Below, piece by piece: positions 12,208 through 25,511 of a stretch of 64,000 bases of DNA (its first letter is position 1; every line of letters begins with the position of its first letter). Origin of the DNA: Rhynchospora pubera. Lineage: Eukaryota > Streptophyta > Magnoliopsida > Poales > Cyperaceae. Location of the stretch: positions 62,845,676 through 62,909,675 of the forward strand of contig CM051460.1 of assembly GCA_028095005.1 (NCBI GenBank). Reading direction: 5' to 3'. The notes below the pieces were generated by a model. It saw nothing but the letters and a program-made list of their open reading frames with translations, was not told where the DNA came from and did no database searches. Position numbers and translations under genes: made by a program.

Positions 12208-12727
12208 ACAGGGATGAGTTTGTGAAGAAAAATAAATTCTGAGGGCCTTTTGGTAAGATTTTAAGGACTTAATTGTAACATATGAAGGATACATAAATAT
12301 TTTTGGATATTTATGCAAAATTTAGGGGCCTGGAATTGTTTCTGGGCCTTTGTGAAAATTTAGGCTGTCAGATTACGGATCGGATGTGATTCTAAAGTTA
12401 TCAGATATGATTTGGATCCGACAGGGCTTTGTGTTAGACCCGTTACGGACTGACTCAGTCAGCTAGGTCGACTGATTGGGTTCAGCCGAGTGATGCGTGT
12501 TGGGCCGAGAAAATTTTAATTGAGTTGGGCCAGATTAATTCCTTTGAGCCCTCTTAATATTATGTAGGGCTATTTATTTGCAGGCCGAGATTTTGTTATG
12601 TGTTGGACTTTGAATAATAAATTGTGATGGGCTTTTTAATTAGACTTTCGAATTTAATTAAGTTCTAGACTTCTAGTTAATTGCGAATCTGTTGAGCTTG
12701 ATTAACATTAGACTAAAAGTTTTGACC

Positions 12728-13210
12728 TATTGTACTAAACTTCTCTAGGTTTGTTGATTACAAAACAATATTATATGGCATTTAACAATTTTCTTTGAGT
12801 TAAAGATGCAAATTATGAAGACTTAGATAAAAATTTTGAGCAAGATCAAGATCAAGCCTTTAGAGAGTTTGTAGGCTAGTTTAGACTAGGATAGAAGGTA
12901 TACCTTAGTCCTTAATTATCCTTAAAATGGTCTAGATAGCAGAAAACTCAATTTACCAGCAAAATCTTGATTTCAGTGACTTAGCGTCATACAACGCCAT
13001 ATGGTAACACACAACACTGAGGTTTCAAAACTAAAACAGCTAAATTCTGACAATTTGTTAAACAACGTCACACAACGCTCAATGACGTTAGATAACGCTG
13101 AGTCACAACGTTGTACAACGCTCCAGTTAAAGATTTAGAAAAATTCCTGTGTACTTAAGGCTGAGCGTTGTGCAACGTCCTTTACAGTTGCACAACGCCC
13201 CTGGGTACCA
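12728..13210 (+). mobile_element. Truncated LTR related to the solo LTR at 56414-57826
   Basis: It starts TATTGTACTAAACTTCTC, matching TGTTGTACTAAACGTCTC at 56414, and runs in parallel with that copy (GATTACAAAACAATAT, AGCAAGATCAAGATCAAG, TTTAGAGAGTTTGTAGGCTA, ATGGTCTAGATAG). The later part is the same kind of ACAACGC-word array (12985-13200). Homology fades by about 13210 and the 3' half is missing. Confidence 0.75.
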
Positions 13211-14756
13211 TTGTGTAATGACAATATAGAAGCAAGCTATTTGTTTCTTATTTCATTTTATTTTTATATTACTTTTTCCTAAATTTTTTCCCTTCGCTGC
13301 ATGGAGAATCATATTTGTTGAATATTACCCCGTTAATATATCGACATACTGACTCACTCTGGAATTAATTCAGTCCAAAATTTATCTTAAGCGATATCTT
13401 GTTTTATTTTTTCGACATATTTAATCTGTTTATTTTAATTAGTATTCTTTTTTCCTAAATTATTGTATGAAAAGCCTTCTTTCGGCATGAAATGTTAAAT
13501 TAATTATCTGTACCTTAGTGCAAATCCACTTTGCATATCTACAAGAAATCCTTCATTGTCTCTGTTATATCCCAAATGTTGAGCAAATTGATAAAACAAA
13601 ACATAAAAGCTTCCCGATTGTCAACAATAATGTTCAGAAAGCACAAATATTCACCAAATTCATCAGATATTCATCAATTAATTTATAGCTTTTCAATTTA
13701 TCATATGTATGCCTCTTACCAAGAGCATAGTCGTGTCTGGACAATTCTAAGCTCAGATTGGTGTTTGGACACTTCAATCAGTCAGAGTGGTCCCTCTCTG
13801 AACTTAGAAGAATCATGACCGACCTCTTCACGAATTTACGAGAATCAGGACTCCAAATTCGGATTCAATTTTCGAAACCAAAATATCGTAAACCAGTCAC
13901 AATTTTAATAAATATATTCAATCAAAACTAAAAAATTGTTAAATCAATCAATCAATCAATACGAAATTAAATATAAATAAGTTCAGTTACCTAAATGAAT
14001 GCTTAAGATATCAAAAACAGATAAAGAACTACATGCAATACGATTGCGACTACAACGTAAACTCGAATTTCCAATCGATCAATGATATTGCTTATTTATG
14101 TATGCATTTTGATCGTGGCACCTAATACTATTCAAATCAATGATATTCACTGTACTTTTTTATTTGGCAAATGTCTTGCACCTTTTCGCTGCCCTCTATT
14201 GTCGAAACAAAGGGGGATCCGTTTTCAGTGGATTGAGGGGAAAAAGTATGCGGATTAGCTACCTTTTCTGAACGAGATAACTGCAAGTCTTAAGTTCTCA
14301 CGAGAGTTTATTATTTAGGGGGTCTTTATTTTCTTTCAATAAGCGCAAGCTCCTACTGTTAATTATCTCTAATATAGTCAAGGGAACTTCTACATCTAAA
14401 AACTTGAAAATCGATAGATTTTATGTCTTAGGCAGCAAAAAAATTGTAATAACAATTAGTGTTTTCAGTGTGTCTGAGACTTCTTCTCCTTTTTTTTTTG
14501 TTTTGATTTTTTTTTTTCACTTTTGGTCATATCGATGGATTTTGTTACATGACGGCTGGTTTCATGCTTTTAGATTTGGGGTTGCCTTGGTAAACGTCTG
14601 CTTGTTATATCCTTGCCGTTGAGGTTTTCGATTGACAACCTTCGGTTTGTGTTAGCATAGTATCTCCTGTTTGATTTGGGTTTTTGATTCCCGGAAACAT
14701 TTTCTTTTTTCGGATTCTTGTGTGAGGAATTAAATTTAAAAATTACTATTCAAATT
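13211..14756. other. AT-rich intergenic stretch, nothing recognised
   Basis: Short open frames here (for example 13531-13818 and 14404-14622) show no protein-like composition or recognisable motif. I see no gene, terminal repeats or tandem array. Confidence 0.4.
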
Positions 14757-15042
14757 AAATTAAATGATGATTAAATTCTACAAATCATAGGTAAGGAATT
14801 ACCAACTTAATTGTATATATGTATGTTACAAGGACATAATACATGACTTGTCCCAATAAAAATAAATATATGAATTGTGTTATGTAACATTATTTATTTC
14901 ATATGAGTTTGATTCTAAATTTAAGATGGTTCAGTTTTTCCACATGAGTATAGATTCGATAAATATTGTCTAACGTTGATTCTCGAAAAGAGCTGCAATA
15001 CAAACTCTATTTAAGTTCTCTTGTATTTAGCGGAAAAAAATT

Positions 15043-15243
15043 ATTCATCGGTGTGTTTGGAAAAGGTGTGAACTAGAACAAGAACTAAAACAAACCTTAT
15101 TCTAGTTCTTGTTTTTAATTCCATGATTTTGTGGGAACTAAAAACAAGATCCAGTTCCTTGTTCCTGCCATGTTTGTATTTGTGAGAACTAGAAATATGG
15201 TCCTTATTCCTTGTTCCTTGTTTTTGACACATCCAAATATACC
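15043..15243. mobile_element. Small MITE inside the old LTR
   Basis: The ends GGTGTGTTTGGAAAAGG and CCAAATATACCCTAG are imperfect inverted repeats of the GGGTGTGTTTGG class. The interior has inverted words such as AGAACAAGAACTAAAA against CTAGTTCTTGTTTTTA. It interrupts LTR homology between AAAAAAATTATTCATC and CTAGACAACCGTATG, which supports an insertion. There is no coding capacity. Confidence 0.6.
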
Positions 15244-15821
15244 CTAGACAACCGTATGTCTCTCATTAGTAAACCTAATGAGTGATGATATCTATTGGGT
15301 CCCTTGATGGAGTTGGATTTTGCTATTAACTTATACAATCAACTCTAGATCAGGAAATATATAATTTGCAAGAATGTCACATTCATATCTTGGATTATAT
15401 AGTGATATCATGTGACATAAGAATCAAAACAAGGAAATTATATATTTCTTATGTAGGATTGAAATACTATAAAAGTATAGTATTTATTTATTTATGTTAA
15501 TTGGGAATAATAACGTGTTACTAGATACCGCTTATGATTATTGTAAATAAATAATAATTTATTTTCCATGGCCAACATAACATAAATCCTCGAGGGTCAC
15601 ACGAATAACAGCTCTTAACTAACATTGCATTATATTTAGTTTATTTGTATTGGAGAATACAAAATATGATAAATTGATTAATTAATTATATACCATTATG
15701 AACTGCTATAATTAATTATATCAAAGAGATCACATGAAACTAAGTTAATGCAAAGACTAATCCTATAATAATTATTAAGGAGTTGATAATTAATTTTATT
15801 TAACACAATTAATGTAATTAT

Positions 15822-17584
15822 TGTTAGAAAGTGTGCTAATTTTCATTTTTATGCTAATTACCAATTAATTAACCAAGCAAACATAGCACACACAAGATCT
15901 AGTACACAAGCTATTCAAACACACGAGAGAAAGGGGTGGAATGTACCTCCCGCGAAATCGTATTCGCGGGGCTCGATCCTACGGCATGGGAATCGATGGG
16001 GTGCTCTCCTTCGCCTCCTAATCGCGGCGCCTCGAGTCCACTATGGTATTAATCAAGTTCTTCTCAATTCGTGCTAGCGAAGAGAAGAACGAGTCTAATC
16101 CCAAGCGTTCCCTTTCTTCAACCAACGAACCAATCGATTTGTGGGAGAATGGGATGCTCAACACATGAGCTAGAGTGGAGAGGAGAGAGGGGGGGCGGCG
16201 CACCACAAAGGGGGGGCCATGGTGGCGGCTAGAGAGAGGGGAGAGAGAAGAGAGCCAAAAGGAGCCACCATATGGTGCCTTATATAGCCTCTTAACCCTA
16301 GATAGAAGTTCACACTATTTACAAGTGTGCCACTCCCACCTACCACCATGCTTGGCCGGCCTACTAGTGGGCTTCCTTGGCCCACTAGTCCATCTCCTAT
16401 TTGGTCCCTTAATTCTATTAATTAAAGGCCCACTCAAAGCTATTCAATTTGGACATTTAATTTACCAATAAATTAAAGCCCAAATGACTTAAATAAATTA
16501 AGTGTGTTGTTTATAAATAATTATTAACTTAATAATAATTATTTAGAGATTAGACAATGCATTAATTTATTTCTATATGATCCATTTGACTTAATTAATT
16601 ATAACGGTCTATAACGCTATTTAATTAATTAATCAATCTATCATATTTTGCAATACTCAATATTGCAAATAAATAAATAATGCACGTATGATTAAATACC
16701 AATTTTGTGTGACCCTTTGAGGATTTATGCTATGTTGGACATGGAATTAAATCGCTATTTAATTCCAATAATCATAAGCGGTATCTAGCAACACGTTATG
16801 ACTCCCAATTCACATAAATAGTGTACTGCTACAGTATTTAAATCCTGCATAAGAGAATATATGTATTTCCCTATTTTGATTCTTATGTCACACGATATCA
16901 TCGTATAATCCAAGATAGGAATGTGTCATTCTTGCAGATTATACGTTTCTTGATCTAGAGATAATTGTATAAAGTTGCATGCAAACAATCTATCTCCATC
17001 AAGGGGCCCAAACAGATATCGTCACTCACTAAGTGAATTAATGAGGGACATACGGTTTTCTTGATGATTAGCTTTTCCCCGCACAATTCAAGAGAACATA
17101 AATAAAGTCCGTATAGCAGCCCTTATCGGGAATCAGCGGTAGACAGTATTTATTGAACCTATCCTCATGTGGAAAAGATAAACATCTCAAACTTAGAACC
17201 AAAATCATAACGAAATAAACAATGACACATAACACAATCCATATGTTTATTTCGATGGGTCAAGTCCTGTGCTATGTTCCATAACATACACATATGCAAC
17301 TAAGTTGGTAACTCTTTACCTATGATTAGTAGAACTTAATCATCACTTAACTTGCATACTAATCTTTTATGATAATTAATGTTCCTTGTTAATTATCAAG
17401 ATTATGGACCGTTTAGATTTATTATTGTCATTCTAAAGAATGATCAACAGAGATCTACAATTCAGATCCTCAACCTGAATGATCTGTCAATAATAAACCT
17501 AGGAACAGATGATAAAATCTCATCCAAAACATAAACTAATAATTAAGTCATTAAATTATTGACTTCTAGGACATAACTCTAACA
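15822..17584 (-). repeat. 3' LTR of the copia element
   Basis: A 1763-bp LTR, nearly identical to 23749-25511. Differences seen by eye are near 16734, 16819, 17381 and 17443. A TATA-like CTATATAAGG lies on the minus strand at 16278-16287. Confidence 0.93.
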
Positions 17585-17595
17585 ATCTCCCACTT
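17585..17595 (-). other. Polypurine tract
   Basis: On the minus strand AAGTGGGAGAT runs directly into the TGTTAG of the 3' LTR. This is the usual plant copia arrangement for priming plus-strand DNA synthesis, and it fixes the element's orientation. Confidence 0.85.
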
Positions 17596-20500
17596 GGCCT
17601 AGAGTCAATCAGTAGTGACTTCTAGCCAACGAAGAATTGAGAACCATGTCATATATCTACATATATACATGTCTCGGACCTCAAAATAAATAATACGCTT
17701 ATAGCTAGTTACTCATACGTCCACCACGTATGGATGCATAACTGCATCTCGTATACTGCTCAAGGTAGAGGTCGTGCTAGAGTGTTCGCTGTGTTCGCGA
17801 ACCTATCCAAAAATTGTTTGACTATATATATATATATACTCCTATATATATTCTTGATCACCATCATATGATATCAAGTGATATCGTTATAGATCATATT
17901 TGAATCTCCAATGTAACATTGGGCTCTTAGGAGTAAGTTATGGTTCGAGATGCTTAGAACCATAATAACTCAACTAAGAAATCGATCCGAAATAAACTTC
18001 TTTTATTGCTTCACAAGTTGCTATGTATTTTGCTTTGGTGACGGAAACGGTTGTAATATTCCATTTAGAACACCTTCTAAATTTACAACACCACCTTTTA
18101 GCAAAATATGCAGTTCAACTGTGATTATATCAATCTTTGGAAAAACTAGCATTGGTGTAATTAATTTACACGAGCTCTCTTTCATCTTAAGAGATGAAAC
18201 ATTATATCACTCTTTCTCATAAGGTACTCGAGGATATCCTTGACTATCGTCCAAATGTGTTTCTCTTGTATCCATTTGACAACTGTTTGTCATATCTTTT
18301 GGATACTACACATTGGGGCATATGCATAAATATGACGTACACAATAAAACTCATAATGAAAGAATGCTTGAACTATTTCATGCACTTTCTCGAATTGAGT
18401 TGCAATAGACCGAGTTAAAACACTCAAGTCATGCCATGTGACGTATAGTTAGACATCCTTTCTTGGAGTGTAACTTTCGTGTTTCTAGAACACTTCGTCA
18501 ATATATGCATATTTGCTCAAACCTAACATCCATCATAATCTATCTTTATAGATTTTGTTTCCTAGGATTAGGTGATTTCGCCCAAGTTCTCATTTGAGAA
18601 AGCATTCTCCAAAGAGATCTCGACAATATTCATTTTCTTAATGTTAATGTTATTCCCAATTTAATGAATTGTTATCTTGAACAATACAAGTAATACAATT
18701 ATGCTCCCACTGAATATCTTGTTTATACAAGATACTTTTGACGAAGTTCAACTCCTTGACTTCCTTGTCAAAACTTTTATTCCAATCTCCACAACACTTG
18801 CTTTAATCCATTTATGGATCCTTGAAGCATGCGTATGTTTTTAGCAATACATAAAACCTCGATTTGTGTCAAATGCACAACATCATCCTTCATTCATACG
18901 AAGAAGGCGGTTTTATGTGTTTTTCCATATATCAATATATATGAAATACAACTATTGCTAGAATGATCTTTATTGACTTTTACATAGCCACAAGCAAGAG
19001 GTTGTGCTTTGTACGTAGTCAACTAGTCATCGACTTAGACATAGCTACAAGCGAGAAGCCGCGCTTTGTACATAGTCGATTTGTTATCCATGTCGATCTT
19101 TCCTTTTGAAGATCTAAAACGTTCTTGATGGATTGCTCCTTCATGAACGTCAACCAAGGTCTATACCTTGTTGTTATACATGGATTTTATTTAAAGATCA
19201 TATGAATTCAAACCATATATGTGGAATCGGATCGTTCCATCGTTTTCCTTGTTTATCAACGGATTCTCATATGCTAAGTTTGAGAATGTCGTGGAGCCAA
19301 TGCACCAAACGGCTTAGGCAATCAACTCTCGTTGATCTTTTGTAGGACTGGTACTTGAGGTTCATGAACTACTTCCACAATGAATTGTTGAACGAGTTCT
19401 TGACTCCTCATATATTCCATGAGTTTCTCGAATCATCATCAACTCGTGATATGGTTGAGTCCTCATTGGAAGGAGCGTACTATTAAACTTCTTTTCAAAA
19501 CAACTTGTGAATGAAGTTCCGCTCAACTCCCACTAAGCACCATGTATGGAGTGACAAGTTTCCCATAAGAGTACTTCTTGTAGTGACGCATAAACTCCTT
19601 TAATGCTCACTTTACTCCCACTACTTCTTCTTGAGAATTTCAATTCATCAAGACTACATTATGATTAGCAACAACTACTTTGTTCTTATCATATTCGTGG
19701 AAGTAGTGCCTTTTAATATAAAGCATCCTACAAATATATAGTGTCTTATTTGGTTTAAGCTTACAAGTCCACAATACTTGAAATAAGCTTCTCAACACCA
19801 AATCTCGAGAAGTATTATACTTAGAGATCAAAATCTCGTAAGATATTTCCCTCAATAGACTTCGATGGAACATCATTCAGTGTAAACAATATTGTCCTCA
19901 AACATAATTCCCTAATACGAGTCGAATAAGTCAATTTGATTTATTATCGATCGAACTATACAAAATATTGTTCGATACCTCCACTCTTGGACACATTATT
20001 CCATAATGTTCCTCATGGAGTGAGTTATGAAACTATTTTCATACTCTTTAGATAATACTTCAAATCATATGACTTAACTACTTATTTGCCACGATTAATT
20101 GTAAGACTTTTCTTTTTCCTTGAACGGTCTTTTTAACTTCACACTTGAACTCCTTTGAACTAGTCAAAAGGTTCATACTTATACCTTATCAAATAGATAT
20201 GTTAATATCTACAATGATCGTTGGTTAAGTAGTAAAGTATCAACAACCTTTCATTGTACAAGTACTTATTGGTCTTTATACATCGATATGTATAAGTCCT
20301 AATCAAGTCACTTGTCCTTAAACCTTTGTAGGTTAAAGGCGCTTTTGTCATTTAACAAACATGATTCACATATCAATCGATTTGAAATCGAATTGAATTT
20401 CGAGCTCTACGTTACGTAGACTCTCATAATGCGATTCTCGTTTATATATGTGACTAAGCGGTTATATATAACATGAAAGTCAAATACTTTATGTCAAGTC

Positions 20501-23500
20501 TTACGCATCCTATTTGTCATTCATAACTTGTTTATCTATTTCAAGCAAATTCCATCAAGATGCATGAAATCATATAAACAAATTCATAATAAAAGAACTT
20601 GTCTTTTATTAAACATAGTTATCCATCATCAAATATGAAATGGAGACGCTATGAGAGGTTTTAGAATTAAGGTATGCAACCTTCAATTCCTAAACAAACT
20701 CTTAATAAAGATAACTCTACGTATTCAATGGTAATGACTTAAATGAATAAGTCATCTCCTATACGGAGTTTACTTTATATCTCTCGAACATTCTCTTATT
20801 CTTCATTGCCAACACATTTCGTTAAATGCGAGCATATGAACTAGTATCAAGTTACTAGTGTAAATTAGAGATAGTGAGATAGTTTGAACGACAAATACAC
20901 TTTAGGATTAGAATATTTCTAATCGTCATAATCATGGTACTTCGGACAACCTTTCAAATGCCTCCCTATACGGCAAATGAAACATCTCATGTGACACATG
21001 GTCATAAATGAGGGTCTCGAAAATTTCAACTCATACCTTAGTGAAGTATTTCTTGAATACTTAACCAATTACCTTTTTGCATCAACAATTGTGCGAAGAA
21101 GGTAACATTATATCCTTTATAATTCCAAAGAGATCGTATGACAATATCAACAATCCTTGATATCGGAGATTAATATCTCTAGTCATCAATTAGCTACTTA
21201 AATCTTTCGATTTGTAAGCCAATGAAACATTCATATAACTTCTTTTTAAAAGAATAATCTCTTGGTCAACTCATATTCTTTATACTCAATCATAAATGAT
21301 GGAGTTAATATCTACTTTCTCCAAGAACACTTTCTTGAGTAAGCGGATGAGAACGTACGAGTTAATTTTAGTCCATATGAATTCACTAATTCAAAGGTCT
21401 AGAAATTTCAAATGAGGATATTAAGCATACGCTTTATTAAATAACTTTTCGCCAAAAGTCAATCAATCATCGCGTTGCTACGTTCGGGTAGTTTGAGGAA
21501 AGTTTTGGGAATTGACATACTCAAATTTCTCTTCACTAAGATCGTGTCTTAGGAATCGGTATTACTTCTTTAAGTAAATACTTTTAGAAACGAGTTTGTC
21601 CATTTTCAAAGATTGATCGCAACAAAATTAACAATTTTAACATCTATAACAAAATCAATTTACGGTCATTTAGTTTATGCAATTGTTTTATTTATAACAA
21701 ATAAAACTCCCACTACAATTATTTAATGTCCCTAATGTAGTAGGTTTTCCAAGATCCCTATTTTCGTTGAGATGGTGCTAGCGTCGGCGTGACACCAAAA
21801 ACAACTAGATAGAGTAGGTTCTCCAACCAATCATTCCATATGATTCTTGGTTTGTGAAATATCACATGTACATCCACAAACTTTGCCCCGATGTCCAATC
21901 CGATTAGAAAACATCGTTAAGTGACCTTTCTCTATTTGCTCCTAGTAAATCCGATTTACACCCCGACACGGATGATGGAACACGATGTCCCGCGTCGGCG
22001 AGAATGCATCAATGAACGATCATACACGTTAGAAGGGGATAGAGAGAAGGAGGGCGATTTAACTTAATCATGTTTTGTTTGGGACAATCAATTAAGTGAC
22101 ACTTGTTTGGTGGTCATGTAAGCATACACCCATACCTAGCCTATGACAATTCATAGCAATCACAAGCAATCACATATAAGCATCTCATAGTTGTGGGTTT
22201 GTATGGCTCCCGCTTGCATTAGTTTCGCCACATCGTCCATGGAGCAAAACTAATCTAATCCTTGCCCTCCCACTAAATTCTATAAGGATCTAAATCCTAT
22301 ATAAAATAAAGGTGCAAAATACATGTGAAAACATCCTATTCCCTTCCTATCCTTAGGGGCATGCAAGCCTCACAAGTTACATCAAAAATTAATCAAAAAT
22401 TAATTAATGGCACCAAAGGCCGCATTACAAACATTCACACATGCATTCATTTACAACCACAAGGCATTGAGTCTTGAGCCATACTAAACCCACTATCCAC
22501 CTACAAAACAAAGTTAGCACATACAAGAACTTTGTTTCCAATTAACGATTTTCAAGCATCTTTGCGTATCGTTTGCTATAAGTAAATTCCGTGTACAAAT
22601 CCTCAATTTTAAACAACCAAACTTGTTTAAATTCATTTAGAAGGTTCTTTCAACATCCCATAACTGAAAGGAGATCAAACAAGGAGTTTTCTAATTAATT
22701 TCAACTAGTTTGAATACTTAGAAAAACAGTAATTTACCAAAAAACGTAACTAATGGAATCCAACAAAAACAACAGTTTTCGGTCTCCAAAAATTCTCAAA
22801 TAAATTACTTAAGCTCCTTATCAAAGTTGTGACTACCAGTAAAAATTTCAAGAAGAGATCTTAAACCATCTGGGAGAATCAAAAAAGACAAATCTCTTAC
22901 AAGTGCACGAAACACCGTTATGAGATTTTCAGCTTATCCTCTCAACCAATTGGTCTGTTAGACCACCTTCTATCCAGTTTTTATATATACAATATACATA
23001 GAAAAACTTGTTTAGACTACAGGCTATCCAATCATGAAAAGAAAACAACCAAGTTCAGTTCAATAATATTAAGTTACAGCCTAAACAATCAACAAATTCT
23101 GTACTGGAACAGACTGTCAATCGAAAGGTTTTAACCTAGTTGAAGGTCCAAAAATCCACGAAAAATTATGAAATTAATTTTCCTGGAATCCTAACTCAAA
23201 ATAGAACAACTCCATTTAAACAGAATTTTTAAAGGAGTTCTCAGTTGGTACAGTTTATTAGAACAATCGATTTGCTCAATAAACTGGATCTGACAAGATC
23301 TTCATTTTCATACTTGAAAACCCACAAATTAATCCGAGTCATGCAACAAATTTTACATGCTCAGAAAGAGCTTCAAGTCCTCTTTATTTCTAGCCATAGA
23401 ACACTGGTACTTATATTCAAAATATAAATCTTTCAAGCCATTCAAACAGGACAGTACGAGCAGAAACTGGTTCTGCGCACTGTCGCCATTTTATTCACAG

Positions 23501-23735
23501 TAAATCCATACTAATTCAGAAAAATGTGAATCTAACGCCAAAAGAATCAAAATCCACAGATCTACAACTTTCATGTAGATGGAAAAAACTTCCAGAGAAC
23601 TTATCAAAGCGAAAAACGCGAAACAACACAGAAAATACCATTTCCAGACAGCAAACAAACGCATCATCTCTACTAATCCATTAATTAGCCAATTTCTCTT
23701 AATTAAGTGTTAAAATAGCTTAAGTACGACCATGT
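17596..23735 (-). pseudogene. Decayed internal region of the copia element (pol remnant)
   Basis: The minus strand carries scattered copia words with stops and frameshifts between them. MLGLSKYAYID at 18497-18532 corresponds to the family's MLGLSQxxYID block after reverse transcriptase. VKDILEYL at 18221-18244 corresponds to VKxILKYL. KAKYIATCEA at 18008-18036 corresponds to the RNase H block xAEYIAxCEA. The order RT then RNase H towards the 3' LTR is as in Ty1/copia. Upstream of about 18.6 kb I could not anchor integrase, protease or Gag, so most of the 6 kb is highly decayed or replaced. There is no functional coding capacity. Confidence 0.7.
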
Positions 23736-23747
23736 GCTCTGATACCA
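23736..23747 (-). other. Primer binding site (initiator Met tRNA type)
   Basis: The minus strand reads TGGTATCAGAGC, one base after the end of the 5' LTR. This is the plant retroelement site complementary to the 3' end of initiator methionine tRNA, where reverse transcription starts. Confidence 0.92.
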
Positions 23748-23748
23748 C

Positions 23749-25511
23749 TGTTAGAAAGTGTGCTAATTTTCATTTTTATGCTAATTACCAATTAATTAAC
23801 CAAGCAAACATAGCACACACAAGATCTAGTACACAAGCTATTCAAACACACGAGAGAAAGGGGTGGAATGTACCTCCCGCGAAATCGTATTCGCGGGGCT
23901 CGATCCTACGGCATGGGAATCGATGGGGTGCTCTCCTTCGCCTCCTAATCGCGGCGCCTCGAGTCCACTATGGTATTAATCAAGTTCTTCTCAATTCGTG
24001 CTAGCGAAGAGAAGAACGAGTCTAATCCCAAGCGTTCCCTTTCTTCAACCAACGAACCAATCGATTTGTGGGAGAATGGGATGCTCAACACATGAGCTAG
24101 AGTGGAGAGGAGAGAGGGGGGGCGGCGCACCACAAAGGGGGGGCCATGGTGGCGGCTAGAGAGAGGGGAGAGAGAAGAGAGCCAAAAGGAGCCACCATAT
24201 GGTGCCTTATATAGCCTCTTAACCCTAGATAGAAGTTCACACTATTTACAAGTGTGCCACTCCCACCTACCACCATGCTTGGCCGGCCTACTAGTGGGCT
24301 TCCTTGGCCCACTAGTCCATCTCCTATTTGGTCCCTTAATTCTATTAATTAAAGGCCCACTCAAAGCTATTCAATTTGGACATTTAATTTACCAATAAAT
24401 TAAAGCCCAAATGACTTAAATAAATTAAGTGTGTTGTTTATAAATAATTATTAACTTAATAATAATTATTTAGAGATTAGACAATGCATTAATTTATTTC
24501 TATATGATCCATTTGACTTAATTAATTATAACGGTCTATAACGCTATTTAATTAATTAATCAATCTATCATATTTTGCAATACTCAATATTGCAAATAAA
24601 TAAATAATGCACGTATGATTAAATACCAATTTTGTGTGACCCTTTGAGGATTTATGCTATATTGGACATGGAATTAAATCGCTATTTAATTCCAATAATC
24701 ATAAGCGGTATCTAGCAACACGTTATGACTCCCAATTCGCATAAATAGTGTACTGCTACAGTATTTAAATCCTGCATAAGAGAATATATGTATTTCCCTA
24801 TTTTGATTCTTATGTCACACGATATCATCGTATAATCCAAGATAGGAATGTGTCATTCTTGCAGATTATACGTTTCTTGATCTAGAGATAATTGTATAAA
24901 GTTGCATGCAAACAATCTATCTCCATCAAGGGGCCCAAACAGATATCGTCACTCACTAAGTGAATTAATGAGGGACATACGGTTTTCTTGATGATTAGCT
25001 TTTCCCCGCACAATTCAAGAGAACATAAATAAAGTCCGTATAGCAGCCCTTATCGGGAATCAGCGGTAGACAGTATTTATTGAACCTATCCTCATGTGGA
25101 AAAGATAAACATCTCAAACTTAGAACCAAAATCATAACGAAATAAACAATGACACATAACACAATCCATATGTTTATTTCGATGGGTCAAGTCCTGTGCT
25201 ATGTTCCATAACATACACATATGCAACTAAGTTGGTAACTCTTTACCTATGATTAGTAGAACTTAATCATCACTTAACTTGCATACTAATCTTTTATGAT
25301 AATTAATATTCCTTGTTAATTATCAAGATTATGGACCGTTTAGATTTATTATTGTCATTCTCAAGAATGATCAACAGAGATCTACAATTCAGATCCTCAA
25401 CCTGAATGATCTGTCAATAATAAACCTAGGAACAGATGATAAAATCTCATCCAAAACATAAACTAATAATTAAGTCATTAAATTATTGACTTCTAGGACA
25501 TAACTCTAACA
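23749..25511 (-). repeat. 5' LTR of the copia element
   Basis: A 1763-bp LTR beginning TGTTAGAGTTATGTCC on the minus strand. It carries the promoter of the element and is nearly identical to 15822-17584. Confidence 0.93.
24205..24214 (-). promoter_or_regulatory. TATA box of the 5' LTR
   Basis: CTATATAAGG on the minus strand. The same box sits at the matching place in the solo LTRs (near 34179-34188, and a variant near 52871-52882), so it is a conserved part of the family's promoter. Confidence 0.6.

Larger units (their letters stand above)
8208..12727. mobile_element. Putative gypsy-type LTR sequence, host of nested insertions
   Basis: Non-coding sequence at 8208-9347 and 12216-12727 appears to be one unit split by the hAT relic. 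The left part has the CAGTCACTGGTACA and CCATCGCAGACCCAGGGAT words near 9291-9355; the right part resumes with GGGATGAGTTTGTG at 12211. The texture (repeated ATGCATAT and TGCATTTT words, later GGGCCGAG and GTTGGGCC words) resembles plant gypsy LTRs. No terminal duplication, primer site or coding region was identified, so the superfamily call is tentative and the outer limits are only boundaries with recognised neighbours. Confidence 0.3.
15822..25511 (-). mobile_element. Complete Ty1/copia LTR retrotransposon, young but with dead pol
   Basis: A 9690-bp element flanked by the 5-bp duplication ATTAT (15817-15821 and 25512-25516). Two 1763-bp LTRs (15822-17584 and 23749-25511) begin and end TG...CA and differ at only about four sites that I could see by eye. 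The primer binding site lies beside the right LTR and the polypurine tract beside the left one, so the element reads on the minus strand and the right LTR is its 5' LTR. The 6.16-kb interior has no long open frame. Decayed copia RT/RNase H words remain at 18000-18560, in the position expected for copia gene order. It has therefore moved recently although it encodes no working proteins, presumably using enzymes supplied by a relative. Confidence 0.93.

Noticed and set aside
16175..16471. A 98-residue open frame occurring identically at 16175-16471 and 24102-24398
   Set aside because: Both lie inside the two LTRs of one young retrotransposon, so identity reflects recent insertion and not protein conservation. 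Other LTR copies do not keep the frame.
23732..24004. Open frame starting beside the primer binding site
   Set aside because: It is antisense to the element, spans the PBS and the LTR, and has no protein-like features.
23736..25511. Endogenous pararetrovirus, because the primer site is of the Met-tRNA type
   Set aside because: Paired LTRs, TG...CA ends, a 5-bp duplication and copia-type RT/RNase H words show an LTR retrotransposon. No virus-like movement or coat protein sequence was seen.
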